DNA from: Flavivirga amylovorans
Lineage (GTDB): Bacteria; Bacteroidota; Bacteroidia; Flavobacteriales; Flavobacteriaceae
Reading direction: 5' to 3'
DNA: 64,000 nucleotides
Assembly: GCF_030540875.1 (NCBI RefSeq)
Contig: NZ_JAUOEM010000002.1
Location: 152,826 to 216,825 of the forward strand
The notes beneath the pieces are model-generated. The model searched no databases. It was not told where the DNA came from and worked only from the letters and a program-made list of their open reading frames with translations. Of this stretch, positions 27,386 through 36,409 are shown one piece after another; the stretch's first letter is position 1, and every line of letters begins with the position of its first letter. The position numbers were made by a program, and so were the translations under genes.

Positions 27386-28447
27386 TTACTTTTTTTTGCA
27401 AACGAACATCGTATGATATTCTCCAATACTAATATCTTCTTTAATTACAAGTCCGGCTTTATCAATTAATTTTAAAAACACTTCCGCTGGATACATTTTG
27501 CTATTTCCATTTGCTAATACAGTAAAGTAAAGAGAGGTTGCTTCTAAAATAAATTTAGCATTATCAAATCTCTGTCTGTCTGTAAACGTCTCCATTATCA
27601 ACAGTTCGGTATTATCGTCCATGGAGGCAACACAAGTTGTTAATACCTTAAGAATTTCTTCTTCAGAGAAACAATCTAAAAATTGGCACATCCATATAAC
27701 GTCTGCTCCATTTGGAATTTGAGGATTGTCTTTTAACCAATCTATCGCATAACTGGAAACTCTTTTTTCAAAGCCTTCTTTTTTAATATTGTCGAGTGCT
27801 ATATTTATTTGCCCAGGTAAATCAATTATTTTTACGGATACATCTTGATTATAGTGACAACAGCTTATTGCAAATTTCCCTGTGTTAGCACCAATATCGA
27901 ATATGGTATTTGGGTTACTTCTAAAAGCTAATTTTAAAGCATCATTAAATATTCCATCAGAATAATGATGATCAAATTCAAACCAAGATTTTTGAATTTC
28001 GGGTGTTAATTGAGATAACCCTTCATAAACCGTGTTCCAACTACCAAGTTCTTTTAAGCCTTCTGGCTTTCCGGTTTTTATAGATTCATTTAAATGGAAT
28101 AAGCCTTTATAACAAACATCATTTGTAAAGTTTATATTAACGTTTACAGTCTCATGATAATTTAAAAAATAACCCGTAGTGGTTAATTGATAATTACCTG
28201 TGTCGTCTTTACTAACAATACCAGAACTTTCGGCTATTTCTAATAAAACACCTATGCCATAAGGACTAACAGATAGTTCTTTTGACATGGTATCTATTGT
28301 AATGCCTCCTTTTTTCCTTTTATCAAAAATCAAGCTAAGAACACCTAGCTTTCTTAATGAAACTGTAGCTTGAAATACAAAAGGAGCAAAAGCAATTTTT
28401 TGTGCTTCTTGAATAGCGTCAATAGCTCTTAACGTAGTATTTTCCAT
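27386..28447 (-). CDS. SAM-dependent O-methyltransferase-like protein
   Basis: This 353-residue protein has an N-terminal winged-helix dimerisation domain (LGVLSLIFDKRKKGGITIDTMSKELSVSPYGIGVLLE, about 31-70). A class I methyltransferase domain follows with motif I TIFDIGANTGKFAIS (near 185-199) and ADVIWMCQFLDCFSEEE (near 250). The layout is that of plant-type and bacterial O-methyltransferases. In flexirubins the aryl head is sometimes methylated or methoxylated, so it may modify the aromatic ring; the site is inference. It lies 2 bases downstream of the neighbouring ketosynthase gene. Confidence 0.87.
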   Translation of the reverse strand: MENTTLRAIDAIQEAQKIAFAPFVFQATVSLRKLGVLSLIFDKRKKGGITIDTMSKELSVSPYGIGVLLEIAESSGIVSKDDTGNYQLTTTGYFLNYHETVNVNINFTNDVCYKGLFHLNESIKTGKPEGLKELGSWNTVYEGLSQLTPEIQKSWFEFDHHYSDGIFNDALKLAFRSNPNTIFDIGANTGKFAISCCHYNQDVSVKIIDLPGQINIALDNIKKEGFEKRVSSYAIDWLKDNPQIPNGADVIWMCQFLDCFSEEEILKVLTTCVASMDDNTELLIMETFTDRQRFDNAKFILEATSLYFTVLANGNSKMYPAEVFLKLIDKAGLVIKEDISIGEYHTMFVCKKK

Positions 28448-28449
28448 AA

Positions 28450-29607
28450 TTAATTTTTATCTTTTTTTACTTTTTTAAATATTACTGCTGTATTACTGCC
28501 ACCAAAACCTGACGCTGTTTTAAGAAAAAAGTTCATTTTTTTAGGGGTTATTTTTGTAATGATATTTATTGGCTGTGTAACACCTAATGTTTCAAAACCT
28601 AAAGAAGGGTATAAGGTGTTATTATAGAGTGAATGCATTCCAACAATAGTTTCTAATAAACCGGAAGCTCCCAAAGTATGCCCGAAATAACCTTTTAAAC
28701 TATTTATAGGAACATCTTGAAGGCCTAATCTATTGAAGGCAATGGCTTCCATCTCATCATTATATGGTGTCGCTGTTCCATGAGCAGAAATATAATCGAT
28801 ACTCTCATGCGATATATTTGCTTCTTTTAGGGCTGATGTTATGCTTCTAAATAGCCCTTCTCCAGTTCGTGAAGGTCCAGAAATGTGATTGGCATCGTTA
28901 CAAGAACCTTCACCTAAAATGGTTACAGCTTCTTTTGCCAGACTTATTTTATTATTAGTTACCAACATACTTGCAGCAACTTCGCCAATATTAATCCCAG
29001 AGCGATTTTTGCAGTAGGGTTTACAAGGAGCGTTACTTAATGCCTGAAATGAATTGAATCCAGACAAAATAAATTCTGTAACGATATCGCCACTCACAAT
29101 AAATACATGATCGTAAACACCCTGATTGATATAACGTTTTGCAACAGCAACTGCTAAAACCCCAGAAACACAAGCATTAGAAATAACAATAGCATCGTTT
29201 TTAAATCCAAAAAAATCTTTTATTTTTTTTCCTAAAACACTTAAATAAGCACGTTCTTTAGGGAATTTACTGTTTTTATCTAAAACATCAATATTACCTT
29301 TTGTAGTCGAAATAATTAAACCAACATTTTTGTTTAAAGGAATTTTAGACGATTGAATCACATTATTTAACGATGTTATCATCATCTGTTCTAAGCGAGT
29401 AAAATGGTCTTTATCTTTTAAATATTCAAAACGCTCACTTAATGCCTTTGTATTTATTATTGATGAATAAAAAGGTTGAGGTAATAGATTTTTATCGTCA
29501 ATCAACTGTAACCCGGAAACTTGATTATGAATATTATCCACAACAGTTTCGCTATCAAATCCAAGTGATGAGACTATATTATTATATGATAGGTAAACTT
29601 CAGTCAT
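28450..29607 (-). CDS. Beta-ketoacyl-ACP synthase (FabF-like), second active copy
   Basis: This 385-residue ketosynthase retains the triad: Cys146 in VISNACVSGVLAV, His in ISAHGTATPYND and His in KGYFGHTLGASG. The C-terminal loop is TASGFGGSNTAVIF. It lies between the methyltransferase and thioesterase genes and overlaps the thioesterase by 8 bases. Aryl polyene pathways use separate ketosynthases for priming and elongation; which role this one plays cannot be read directly. Confidence 0.91.
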   Translation of the reverse strand: MTEVYLSYNNIVSSLGFDSETVVDNIHNQVSGLQLIDDKNLLPQPFYSSIINTKALSERFEYLKDKDHFTRLEQMMITSLNNVIQSSKIPLNKNVGLIISTTKGNIDVLDKNSKFPKERAYLSVLGKKIKDFFGFKNDAIVISNACVSGVLAVAVAKRYINQGVYDHVFIVSGDIVTEFILSGFNSFQALSNAPCKPYCKNRSGINIGEVAASMLVTNNKISLAKEAVTILGEGSCNDANHISGPSRTGEGLFRSITSALKEANISHESIDYISAHGTATPYNDEMEAIAFNRLGLQDVPINSLKGYFGHTLGASGLLETIVGMHSLYNNTLYPSLGFETLGVTQPINIITKITPKKMNFFLKTASGFGGSNTAVIFKKVKKDKN

Positions 29608-30043
29608 CTAAAAGGCCTACTTTTTCTTTCCATTTCTTGAAAAACTCTGGAATTGTTAAAGATAATTCCCCTTGACCTGTATGATCTACAAAAACCTGAA
29701 CTGTTTCACCAGTGCAAACAAGTTGATCTTCTTGATTAAAAATTTCATATCTAAAAATCATTTTTGCAGCACGACTGTCTACATATATTGTTTTTATTGT
29801 GGCAACATCTCCATAACGCAATGGTAATTTATGCTCGCTACTTGATTTAACAATTGGTGTTGCATAACCAAAATCTTTTTGATTTAAATATGAAATACCA
29901 TGATGTCTGCCAAAAGCTTCTCTTCCATCTTCGAAATACTGTATATAGTTACCATGCCAAACAATTCCTAAAGGATCTGTTTCAACAAACCGAACCCTGA
30001 CCTTGCTGATGAAACTAATTTCTTTATTGCTTTTAGACTGCAT
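29600..30043 (-). CDS. 4-hydroxybenzoyl-CoA-type thioesterase
   Basis: This small hotdog thioesterase (about 147 residues) has the signature VRFVETDPLGIVWHGNYIQYFEDGREAF, with the catalytic Asp in ETDPLG. Later segments MIFRYEIFNQEDQLVCTGETVQVFVD complete the fold. It would hydrolyse a stalled or finished acyl thioester in the pathway, like the thioesterase found in aryl polyene clusters. ATG at 30043 was chosen because it gives an 11-base overlap with the permease gene and an A/G-rich upstream stretch; in-frame ATGs at 30055 and 30070 are alternatives. Confidence 0.87.
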   Translation of the reverse strand: MQSKSNKEISFISKVRVRFVETDPLGIVWHGNYIQYFEDGREAFGRHHGISYLNQKDFGYATPIVKSSSEHKLPLRYGDVATIKTIYVDSRAAKMIFRYEIFNQEDQLVCTGETVQVFVDHTGQGELSLTIPEFFKKWKEKVGLLDD

Positions 30044-31304
30044 TTTTCTTTTCATTATAAACGATAGCAATTAAGGTTGTGATGATAAAAAACAAAAATA
30101 GTAATGTTATTTCTGGAACGATCTCCAAAAGACTAGAATTCCTCAGAAAGACATCATAAAATGCATTTAACCCCCAATTCATAGGAGAAATCTTAGATAG
30201 TGTTTGCATAAATTCTGGCATAATAAACACTGGAACCCAAACACCACCCAAAGCAGCCAAAATAACTACAAAAGTTGCTCCAAATGGAGCAGATTGTTCT
30301 TGCGTTTTGGCTATGGTTCCCAAAAGCAGACCTAGCCCAATAGCTGCTAAACCAGCAAAAATAGCAACTAAAAATAAAAGAGAAAATTTACCAGAAACAT
30401 TTAATGTTGGTAATCCTATGGCTGGGAATAAATAAATCCCAATAAGTAACATCAACACAAACTGAATTAAGCAAACTATTAAATAGATGACGGTTTTTCC
30501 TCCAAGTACTGTTAAATAAGATACTGGATTTGTTCTTAACCGTACAAAAGTACCTTGGCTTTTTTCTTTTACAATATTAATTGATAATGGTACAATAATA
30601 AAGAATATGGCAAAAAGCGTCCAAGCAGGAACATTATGTTGAACAGAGTTTGGAATAATATTTTCATCTTTGTTTTTTGGCAGTATTTCTTTAAAACTTA
30701 TAAAGTTTTCTGTTTCAAAAACGATTTCCGAAGGATCATCTGTTATCTGTTTTTGAAATGCATTGTAAATAGATTGGGTTTCTATTTTAGAAATCATTTT
30801 ATCCACCTCATTTTTCACTGAGTTTTTAAAAGAGAACTGTGTTGCAGGATCAAAATATAACTTGACTTCTTTTGCTGTGAAAATTTCTTTTGGTTGATTT
30901 TCTACTTCATCTTCATCTAAACCAAATCTATCTAAAATGCCTTCAACATTTTGGTTTATTTTTTTTTCCAGATCTGAAGATAAGTTTTCAGGAATTACGA
31001 TAGCTAATTGGTTTTTTCCTTTAAAAACCAAGTTCTTGGCATCTTCTTCAATAGCAATTTTAATAACTTCAAATATATTGGATTCTTTTAGTCCTTTAAT
31101 GATGGTTTCAGAAACAGACCCTTTATCATTATCTACTAACAGTATAGGTATTTTAGTTTCACTTACACTTTTAAATGTGCTATCTTGAATTATGGTAATA
31201 GTAACTATTAACACTAAAGGCATAATGAATAATATGGCAATCCCACCAATATCTCTGGTAAGTAATAAAAACTCTTTATATGTAGATGCTAGTAGTTTAC
31301 GCAT
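30033..31304 (-). CDS. ABC-2 type transporter permease
   Basis: This 423-residue permease begins with one helix (about 22-40) and a large extracytoplasmic domain. A cluster of five or so helices follows from about residue 220 (VPAWTLFAIFFIIVPLSINIVKEKSQGTF), the layout of ABC-2 exporters of the YhfI/NatB kind. The partner ATPase overlaps it by 8 bases. Inside the pigment operon the pair most likely exports a lipid-like intermediate or the pigment. Confidence 0.9.
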   Translation of the reverse strand: MRKLLASTYKEFLLLTRDIGGIAILFIMPLVLIVTITIIQDSTFKSVSETKIPILLVDNDKGSVSETIIKGLKESNIFEVIKIAIEEDAKNLVFKGKNQLAIVIPENLSSDLEKKINQNVEGILDRFGLDEDEVENQPKEIFTAKEVKLYFDPATQFSFKNSVKNEVDKMISKIETQSIYNAFQKQITDDPSEIVFETENFISFKEILPKNKDENIIPNSVQHNVPAWTLFAIFFIIVPLSINIVKEKSQGTFVRLRTNPVSYLTVLGGKTVIYLIVCLIQFVLMLLIGIYLFPAIGLPTLNVSGKFSLLFLVAIFAGLAAIGLGLLLGTIAKTQEQSAPFGATFVVILAALGGVWVPVFIMPEFMQTLSKISPMNWGLNAFYDVFLRNSSLLEIVPEITLLFLFFIITTLIAIVYNEKKNAV

Positions 31305-32040
31305 GATCTCTTAAGGCATGTCCAGTTAGAGCTAAAAATACATCTTCAAGGTTATTGGCATTTTTTTGATCGCTAATTAAGCTTTTTGGGGGGCCTTGGG
31401 TTATTATTCTTCCATGATCTATTATAGCTACCTTAGTACAAAAGGCTTCGGCTTCATTTAGATGATGTGATGTATAAATTATAGTCGTTCCTTTTTCGTT
31501 AAGTTCTTTTAAATAATTTATGATGACATTTTTGGATTGCACATCGACTCCTACTGTTGGTTCATCCAAAAACAACACTTTTGGATTGTGTAGAATACTT
31601 GCAATTAAATTTATTCGACGTTTCATCCCACCAGAAAAGGTATTTATTTTTTTATTTGAGAATTGCGATAATCCTAGAGTTTGTAATGCTGCTTTTATTT
31701 TTAATTTTAACTTGTTTCCTTTTAAACCATACATGCTTCCAAAATACATAAGGTTTTCAAAAGCGGTTAAAGTTGGATATAAAGCATATTCTTGAGGTAC
31801 TATACCTATAAGCTGTTTTAATTGATTTTTGTTTTTTTTATAAGTAAGACCATTAATAACAAATGAGCCTGAAGTTGGTTTAATTAACGAGCATAAGAGC
31901 GAGATCAATGTTGTTTTTCCTGCGCCATTTGGACCTAACAGCCCAAAAATGTCCTTTTCAGAAATACACAAGTCTAAATCGGACACTGAAAATATATCTG
32001 TTCCTTTATACTTTTTAGATAATTGTTTAATCTCAATCAT
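31297..32040 (-). CDS. ABC transporter ATP-binding protein
   Basis: This 247-residue ATPase has Walker A GLLGPNGAGKTT (about 33-44), the Q-loop GIVPQEYALYP, signature FSGGMKRRINL (near 135-145), Walker B VLFLDEPTVGVD and the H-loop TSHHLNEAE. It energises the ABC-2 permease encoded directly downstream with an 8-base overlap. The sequence is of the drug and lipid exporter type. Confidence 0.94.
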   Translation of the reverse strand: MIEIKQLSKKYKGTDIFSVSDLDLCISEKDIFGLLGPNGAGKTTLISLLCSLIKPTSGSFVINGLTYKKNKNQLKQLIGIVPQEYALYPTLTAFENLMYFGSMYGLKGNKLKLKIKAALQTLGLSQFSNKKINTFSGGMKRRINLIASILHNPKVLFLDEPTVGVDVQSKNVIINYLKELNEKGTTIIYTSHHLNEAEAFCTKVAIIDHGRIITQGPPKSLISDQKNANNLEDVFLALTGHALRDHA

Positions 32041-32049
32041 GTGTCATTC

Positions 32050-33051
32050 TTATATGGCCTTTTTTAATTCTTTAAAGAAGGTTTCTTCCTTGTCTGCAAT
32101 GGCTTCTAATTGTGATGCCGCATGATTATAAGCATCATCTTTCGCACTCCTGCTTTTATAAATACGAGAGGCATCTAAAGCAAAATCCCTCCATAAATCA
32201 CCAATAACTGTCATTTCTTTGGATAATTCTGCCAATTTGTTATTATTTAGTATTTTACTGGACTCTTGTAAAAAGGCTGCATAAATATATCTAAATCCAC
32301 CACCTCCCGTTCCAATTTCTTCTTGCATTCTAACAATTTGTCCTAAATAATGATTAGCTACTTTAATGCCTTTTTTCTTAGGCCATTTACGTATTAATTT
32401 TGCTGTATACCTTATGCCTTTAACACCTATAATTGGCATTGGTGCAAGCATATCTCTACAAGTATTTTTTATTCCTTTAATAATAGCCTCTTTTATATTT
32501 AGCTCTTTAGGAAAACCTACGGGATAATACATGTGTCCATTTGGAGCAAAAGCACCTTTAGCAAAACGAACTTTTTCTAATTCTTTACTGGTTAAAGTCG
32601 TAACTGTTTCCATAACGGGATCACTAATTAAATAGTTTCCATCTTGTTTGCCATATACAATTAAATTATGTGCATTAAAATGAAAACGATATTCGTCTGG
32701 AAAATATACTAAATTATAAACGCCAACTTGAAGACCAACGGGATTGTTTTTTTCTAAATTTTCATCTAATACTGCCTCAGCATCCTGTGGCTTTTTAAAT
32801 TTTTCTTTTTTAATTTTTATTCCTACGCGTTTAGCAAATCGTTTAAAAATTTGACCTGGCATTGTTCTGTATGATATTGCTGGGGCATGATTTACTTTTA
32901 AGAAAGGGATATAACAAAACATTAAGCCAGAGCCTATACCAAATACCATAGGTTCACTTACATCAAAGCCATTATACTTCATCAAATTTGAAACGACCCC
33001 ATTTTCACAATGTGCAGTTTGGTGATGAGTAAAATTAATTTCCATAATCAA
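32050..33051 (-). CDS. BtrH-like acyltransferase/peptidase-fold protein
   Basis: This 333-residue protein has an N-terminal BtrH-type domain: HHQTAHCENGVVSNLMKYNG, with candidate nucleophile Cys15, and a later His in FHFNAHNLIVYG near residue 128. The C-terminal half (about 200-333) is helical and of the kind paired with BtrH domains. BtrH in butirosin synthesis transfers an acyl group from a carrier protein to an acceptor. Here a similar reaction could join the aryl polyene from its carrier protein to the dialkylresorcinol hydroxyl, the flexirubin ester. That reaction is inference. It overlaps the next upstream gene by 17 bases. Confidence 0.75.
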   Translation of the reverse strand: MIMEINFTHHQTAHCENGVVSNLMKYNGFDVSEPMVFGIGSGLMFCYIPFLKVNHAPAISYRTMPGQIFKRFAKRVGIKIKKEKFKKPQDAEAVLDENLEKNNPVGLQVGVYNLVYFPDEYRFHFNAHNLIVYGKQDGNYLISDPVMETVTTLTSKELEKVRFAKGAFAPNGHMYYPVGFPKELNIKEAIIKGIKNTCRDMLAPMPIIGVKGIRYTAKLIRKWPKKKGIKVANHYLGQIVRMQEEIGTGGGGFRYIYAAFLQESSKILNNNKLAELSKEMTVIGDLWRDFALDASRIYKSRSAKDDAYNHAASQLEAIADKEETFFKELKKAI

Positions 33052-33442
33052 TATCCTTTAATTGATTCATCGAAATTTCAAAGACATTAGCATATTTCTC
33101 CAATGTTTTTTTAGATAATTTATTGAATCTTTTCAATTTAAAATGCCTTTTGACTTGCCATTTAAACAGTCCTACATAGCTAGCTAAAATACCAACATCC
33201 ATTTTATGAAGTTCCATATAATACTCAATAGGACTGGTTTCTTTATTTAGCACTCTAGTTTTTGCTTTAGAGATACGGTTATTAATTTCTTCTATAGCAT
33301 TATCTAAAGCAATTGCTTTAGGTTTCCAGCCAGTACTCTGAGCTGTAGTATATTCCCCTTTATCATCAACAGCATAACAAAGCTCTTTATGGTTGCCTGC
33401 TTTTAAATGACTTGTATCTTGAGGAACATCACTTTTTTTCAT
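33035..33442 (-). CDS. Small protein with a helix-turn-helix-like C-terminus
   Basis: This 135-residue protein has a variable N-terminal half. The C-terminal segment VGILASYVGLFKWQVKRHFK (about 79-98), followed by SKKTLEKYANVFEISMNQLKDI, resembles a lambda-repressor/XRE helix-turn-helix. It is coupled to the BtrH-like gene by a 17-base overlap. A regulator of the operon is possible, but proteins with this fold can also be scaffolds, and the position between two enzyme genes does not decide it. Confidence 0.65.
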   Translation of the reverse strand: MKKSDVPQDTSHLKAGNHKELCYAVDDKGEYTTAQSTGWKPKAIALDNAIEEINNRISKAKTRVLNKETSPIEYYMELHKMDVGILASYVGLFKWQVKRHFKLKRFNKLSKKTLEKYANVFEISMNQLKDIDYGN

Positions 33443-33446
33443 AAAA

Positions 33447-33902
33447 CTACTTCAAATCTTTAATAACTAAATTCATCTCACAAGATAATAATTGAACAGA
33501 TTCTTCGTAAATATTGCATTCTAAAGAACAGATACTATAATTAATCGTGTCATATCTTGATGTTAATTTTGCTTTAGATACTATCGTACTACCAACCTTG
33601 GGGCAAGAAAATACTGTTATTTTTTTAATAGCACTAATAAAACCAATTAGATTAGCACCTTCTCCTTTAATATCATCATCATTAAAAAAACTTTTGCCAA
33701 CTATTGAAGAGCAAGTTTGAGCTGCATTTTCTACTAATCCTATTTCGTTAAAATAATTATTCTCGACAAAAATACTGTCTTTTTTAATTTTAAATAACGT
33801 AGAGACTTCTTCATCACTAAGGGTTAGAACTTTGTCTACCATTAAAAATGGAGGGCGATGCGGTAAAAAATCAGAGACATCTATTTTATCAAGATCAATC
33901 AT
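33447..33902 (-). CDS. Hotdog-fold dehydratase (ApeP/FabZ-like), copy A
   Basis: This 151-residue hotdog protein starts DFLPHRPPFLMVDKVL, the N-terminal signature of the FabZ family, and continues with NEIGLVENAAQTCSSIVG, where FabZ has its long central helix. The canonical HFPGxPxMPG is replaced by VENNYFNEIGLVENAAQ, as in aryl polyene ApeP-type dehydratases. Its stop overlaps the start of the neighbouring paralogue by one base. The two hotdog proteins probably act as a heterodimer on 3-hydroxyacyl intermediates. Confidence 0.83.
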   Translation of the reverse strand: MIDLDKIDVSDFLPHRPPFLMVDKVLTLSDEEVSTLFKIKKDSIFVENNYFNEIGLVENAAQTCSSIVGKSFFNDDDIKGEGANLIGFISAIKKITVFSCPKVGSTIVSKAKLTSRYDTINYSICSLECNIYEESVQLLSCEMNLVIKDLK

Positions 33903-34333
33903 TAACTTGCAATAACAGTTTTCATTATACTTGAAGCAATTTTTTCTTTTTTGGTATTATAAACAGTTATTTCAACTAAGGTCACTCCCATAAATTCGTG
34001 TAAAATATGAGCTTCTGTTTTTATAGTTTCATTTAATTGTGGTAGTATTGAGATCTCTATTTTTTTAATAGAACCTATATAGCCTGTTGGTGCTGGGGCT
34101 CCTTTTAAAAAATAATCATATCCAGTATGTAGCGCCACTGTTTGTGCCATATTTTCTATTAATCCAGGCTCAGATAGTGCCTTGTTTTCAAAAAAAATAT
34201 TAGTGTCTAAAACTTTTAATGAGGATACTACATTTGTATCGGAAAAACCTAACAAACTATCTACCATTACAAAAGGTGCTTTTTGTGGAATTAAGTGTTG
34301 AATATTTGTAATTGGTTTTTGTAATAAAATCAT
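33902..34333 (-). CDS. Hotdog-fold dehydratase (ApeI/FabZ-like), copy B
   Basis: This 143-residue paralogue of the preceding gene has LIPQKAPFVMVDSLLG at the start and FFENKALSEPGLIENMAQTVALHTG for the central helix. The two genes share end-to-end architecture, with abutting ends and matched length, typical of a dimer of two hotdog subunits. The protein would catalyse or support dehydration during polyene assembly. It follows the DarB gene by one base. Confidence 0.83.
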   Translation of the reverse strand: MILLQKPITNIQHLIPQKAPFVMVDSLLGFSDTNVVSSLKVLDTNIFFENKALSEPGLIENMAQTVALHTGYDYFLKGAPAPTGYIGSIKKIEISILPQLNETIKTEAHILHEFMGVTLVEITVYNTKKEKIASSIMKTVIAS

Positions 34334-34334
34334 T

Positions 34335-35471
34335 TTAACAAACAGTTAAATGTGCATAAGCGTAAGAAAATCTTCCGCTTTCTGGCACTGATAGCATTAT
34401 TTTGTCTCCTTTTTTCAACTTTCCAGAATACATTAATTCTTCAAGCATTAAGTAAATAGAGGCAGAGCCAACATTGCCTACTTTATCTAAATTAGTAAAC
34501 CAACTACTTTCTGGAATTTGCAACCCTTTTTCTTTAATGCCATTTTTTAATTTTTCAGCAAAATAATTTGACGATAAATGGGGTAGAAAATAGTCGATAT
34601 CTGAGGGGTCTTTAGCATGTTTTTTAAAGACCAGTTCTAAACTTTCGACACCTTTATTGATAACGTGTTTTTCTAAAATTTTAACATCTTGCTTTACAGA
34701 AAAAATAGATTCTTCTAACCATTCTTTAGAACTGTATTCTGTCCAAGGTTTAATAGAACCATCGGCAATTTTTTCTCCACCAGAATACATACAGGTTTCC
34801 AATTCATGCGCATATGAATAGGCTTCCATCCAATCTACTTTTAAAGAGGTCCCTGTTTCATTTTTTTTGTTTTCTAACAGTATTGCACCTGCTCCATCTG
34901 ATAGCATCCAACGTAAAAAATCTTTTTTAAATGCTATGATAGGCTGCTCTTCTAAAGATGAAAGCGACACGGCTTCCTCATTAAACATATTTGCCTGTAT
35001 TCGCGTAGAAGATCTTTCAGATCCTGTACAAACTGCATTGTTTGAATTTCCTGATTTTACAGATAAAAACCCAAACTTTAAAGAACTCATACCTGCACAA
35101 CAAATACCTGAAGCGGAGTTTATCTCCAGATTTTTATTTGCTAATAAACCATGAACCATGGCTGCATGTGAGGGCAATAATTGATCGGGAGAAGAGGTGC
35201 CACAGCATAATAACTCCATACAGTTTTGAGTAAACGAATCGTCAAATAACTTTGTAATGGCTTCTTGGGTTAGTTCTGCATTGCTATGGGTGATTTTACC
35301 TTGACTATTAATAGCGTAATAACGCTCCTTTATCCCATTATTTCTTAATACTATTCGTTTTGCTCTAGAAGGCTTCCCATTAATTTGACCTAAAATGTTT
35401 TCCATTTCATCATTACTAATAGGGTTGTTTGGTAAAAATTTTGATATCCTTGTTATGTAAACGTCTTTCAT
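34335..35471 (-). CDS. darB: DarB-like ketosynthase III, dialkylresorcinol formation
   Basis: This 378-residue FabH-fold ketosynthase has active-site Cys in NSASGICCAGMSSLKFG (Cys124 or Cys125), His in DYFLPHLSSNYF (near residue 290) and Asn in LDKVGNVGSASIY (near 330). DarB condenses two fatty-acid-derived chains head to head to give a cyclohexanedione, the precursor of the dialkylresorcinol half of flexirubins. The neighbouring DarA gene supports the assignment. The N-terminal half carries no signal peptide; it acts in the cytoplasm. Confidence 0.87.
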   Translation of the reverse strand: MKDVYITRISKFLPNNPISNDEMENILGQINGKPSRAKRIVLRNNGIKERYYAINSQGKITHSNAELTQEAITKLFDDSFTQNCMELLCCGTSSPDQLLPSHAAMVHGLLANKNLEINSASGICCAGMSSLKFGFLSVKSGNSNNAVCTGSERSSTRIQANMFNEEAVSLSSLEEQPIIAFKKDFLRWMLSDGAGAILLENKKNETGTSLKVDWMEAYSYAHELETCMYSGGEKIADGSIKPWTEYSSKEWLEESIFSVKQDVKILEKHVINKGVESLELVFKKHAKDPSDIDYFLPHLSSNYFAEKLKNGIKEKGLQIPESSWFTNLDKVGNVGSASIYLMLEELMYSGKLKKGDKIMLSVPESGRFSYAYAHLTVC

Positions 35472-35481
35472 TTAATCCCTT

Positions 35482-36405
35482 CTATTTAATTTCTACAGAT
35501 GAATAATATTTTTTATCCTTTTTTATCTTTCCAGACAAAGGCAAATAAGTCAGCAAAAATAAAATAAAAACCACGGGAGCAATAATCCAAATGGCAAATA
35601 ATAAATAATAGTTAAACATTTTTATCCAAATTGCACGCTTATTGATACTTATCTTTCCTTTAGAATGGATAAGTTTTGCCCATTTACCAAATAAAATATT
35701 AGCTCTTTTATCTGCTAAAACTAAAAAAGGTTTTATTAGTACAGCTTTTTCTTTTACTAGGTTTTTTTGAAGGTCTTCGAGATTATTATTGATTACATGA
35801 TCTAATATAGTATTACCAAACCTTGAAGATTCGTCAATATCTTTTTGAGATACGCCTGGCTTAGGAAATATACCTAAATACTTCTTTTTCTTTCCGGTAA
35901 ACATCCATTGTACTATGGTAATAACACTTATGTGATTTATATGTCTATCTCTTAAAACAATGTTGCCAACTAATTTCGAACCACATCCCTTAAGTAATGT
36001 TTTCATTTTTTCTTGAGCCATTATCCACATATTTCTACAACCAATAACTGTAATTACTGGTGTATTTGCCAGTAACTGTTTGGCTTCTGGGTTACAGAAG
36101 AAGGAGTTTGTTGGAATAGATGGGCTTAAATACCAAACGGAATACCCTAAAATTACTAAATCGAATTTTTGATTTAGAATAGCTTGGGGAATCGGTTTTA
36201 TTTTTGAAGGGATTTGAAGAAAAGATTCTGGAAATACATCTAAAAAATCTTTTTTTTTCCATGGAAAGGCAAAAGGCGTTTCCATTTCTATTTGATGGTG
36301 AACAACTTTTATGTTTTTGGAATTATTAAGAGGCATCGTTATATTATTTACGATTTCTGTTAATTGACCAGATTGAGAATAATGTAAAACTAGAATATTC
36401 TTCAT
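35482..36405 (-). CDS. darA: DarA-like protein, dialkylresorcinol biosynthesis
   Basis: This protein of about 307 residues begins with a flavodoxin-like strand and loop, MKNILVLHYSQSGQLTEIV, and continues with LVILGYSVWYLSPSIPTNSF. It ends with two hydrophobic helices (about 265-295). DarA family members act with DarB, and literature on dialkylresorcinols assigns DarA the oxidative aromatisation of the DarB product, though it was first named a condensing enzyme. ATG at 36405 is preferred because it begins right at the flavodoxin strand and leaves 4 bases after the acyltransferase stop. ATG at 36438 would overlap that gene by 29 bases. Confidence 0.83.
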   Translation of the reverse strand: MKNILVLHYSQSGQLTEIVNNITMPLNNSKNIKVVHHQIEMETPFAFPWKKKDFLDVFPESFLQIPSKIKPIPQAILNQKFDLVILGYSVWYLSPSIPTNSFFCNPEAKQLLANTPVITVIGCRNMWIMAQEKMKTLLKGCGSKLVGNIVLRDRHINHISVITIVQWMFTGKKKKYLGIFPKPGVSQKDIDESSRFGNTILDHVINNNLEDLQKNLVKEKAVLIKPFLVLADKRANILFGKWAKLIHSKGKISINKRAIWIKMFNYYLLFAIWIIAPVVFILFLLTYLPLSGKIKKDKKYYSSVEIK

Positions 36406-36409
36406 GTTA

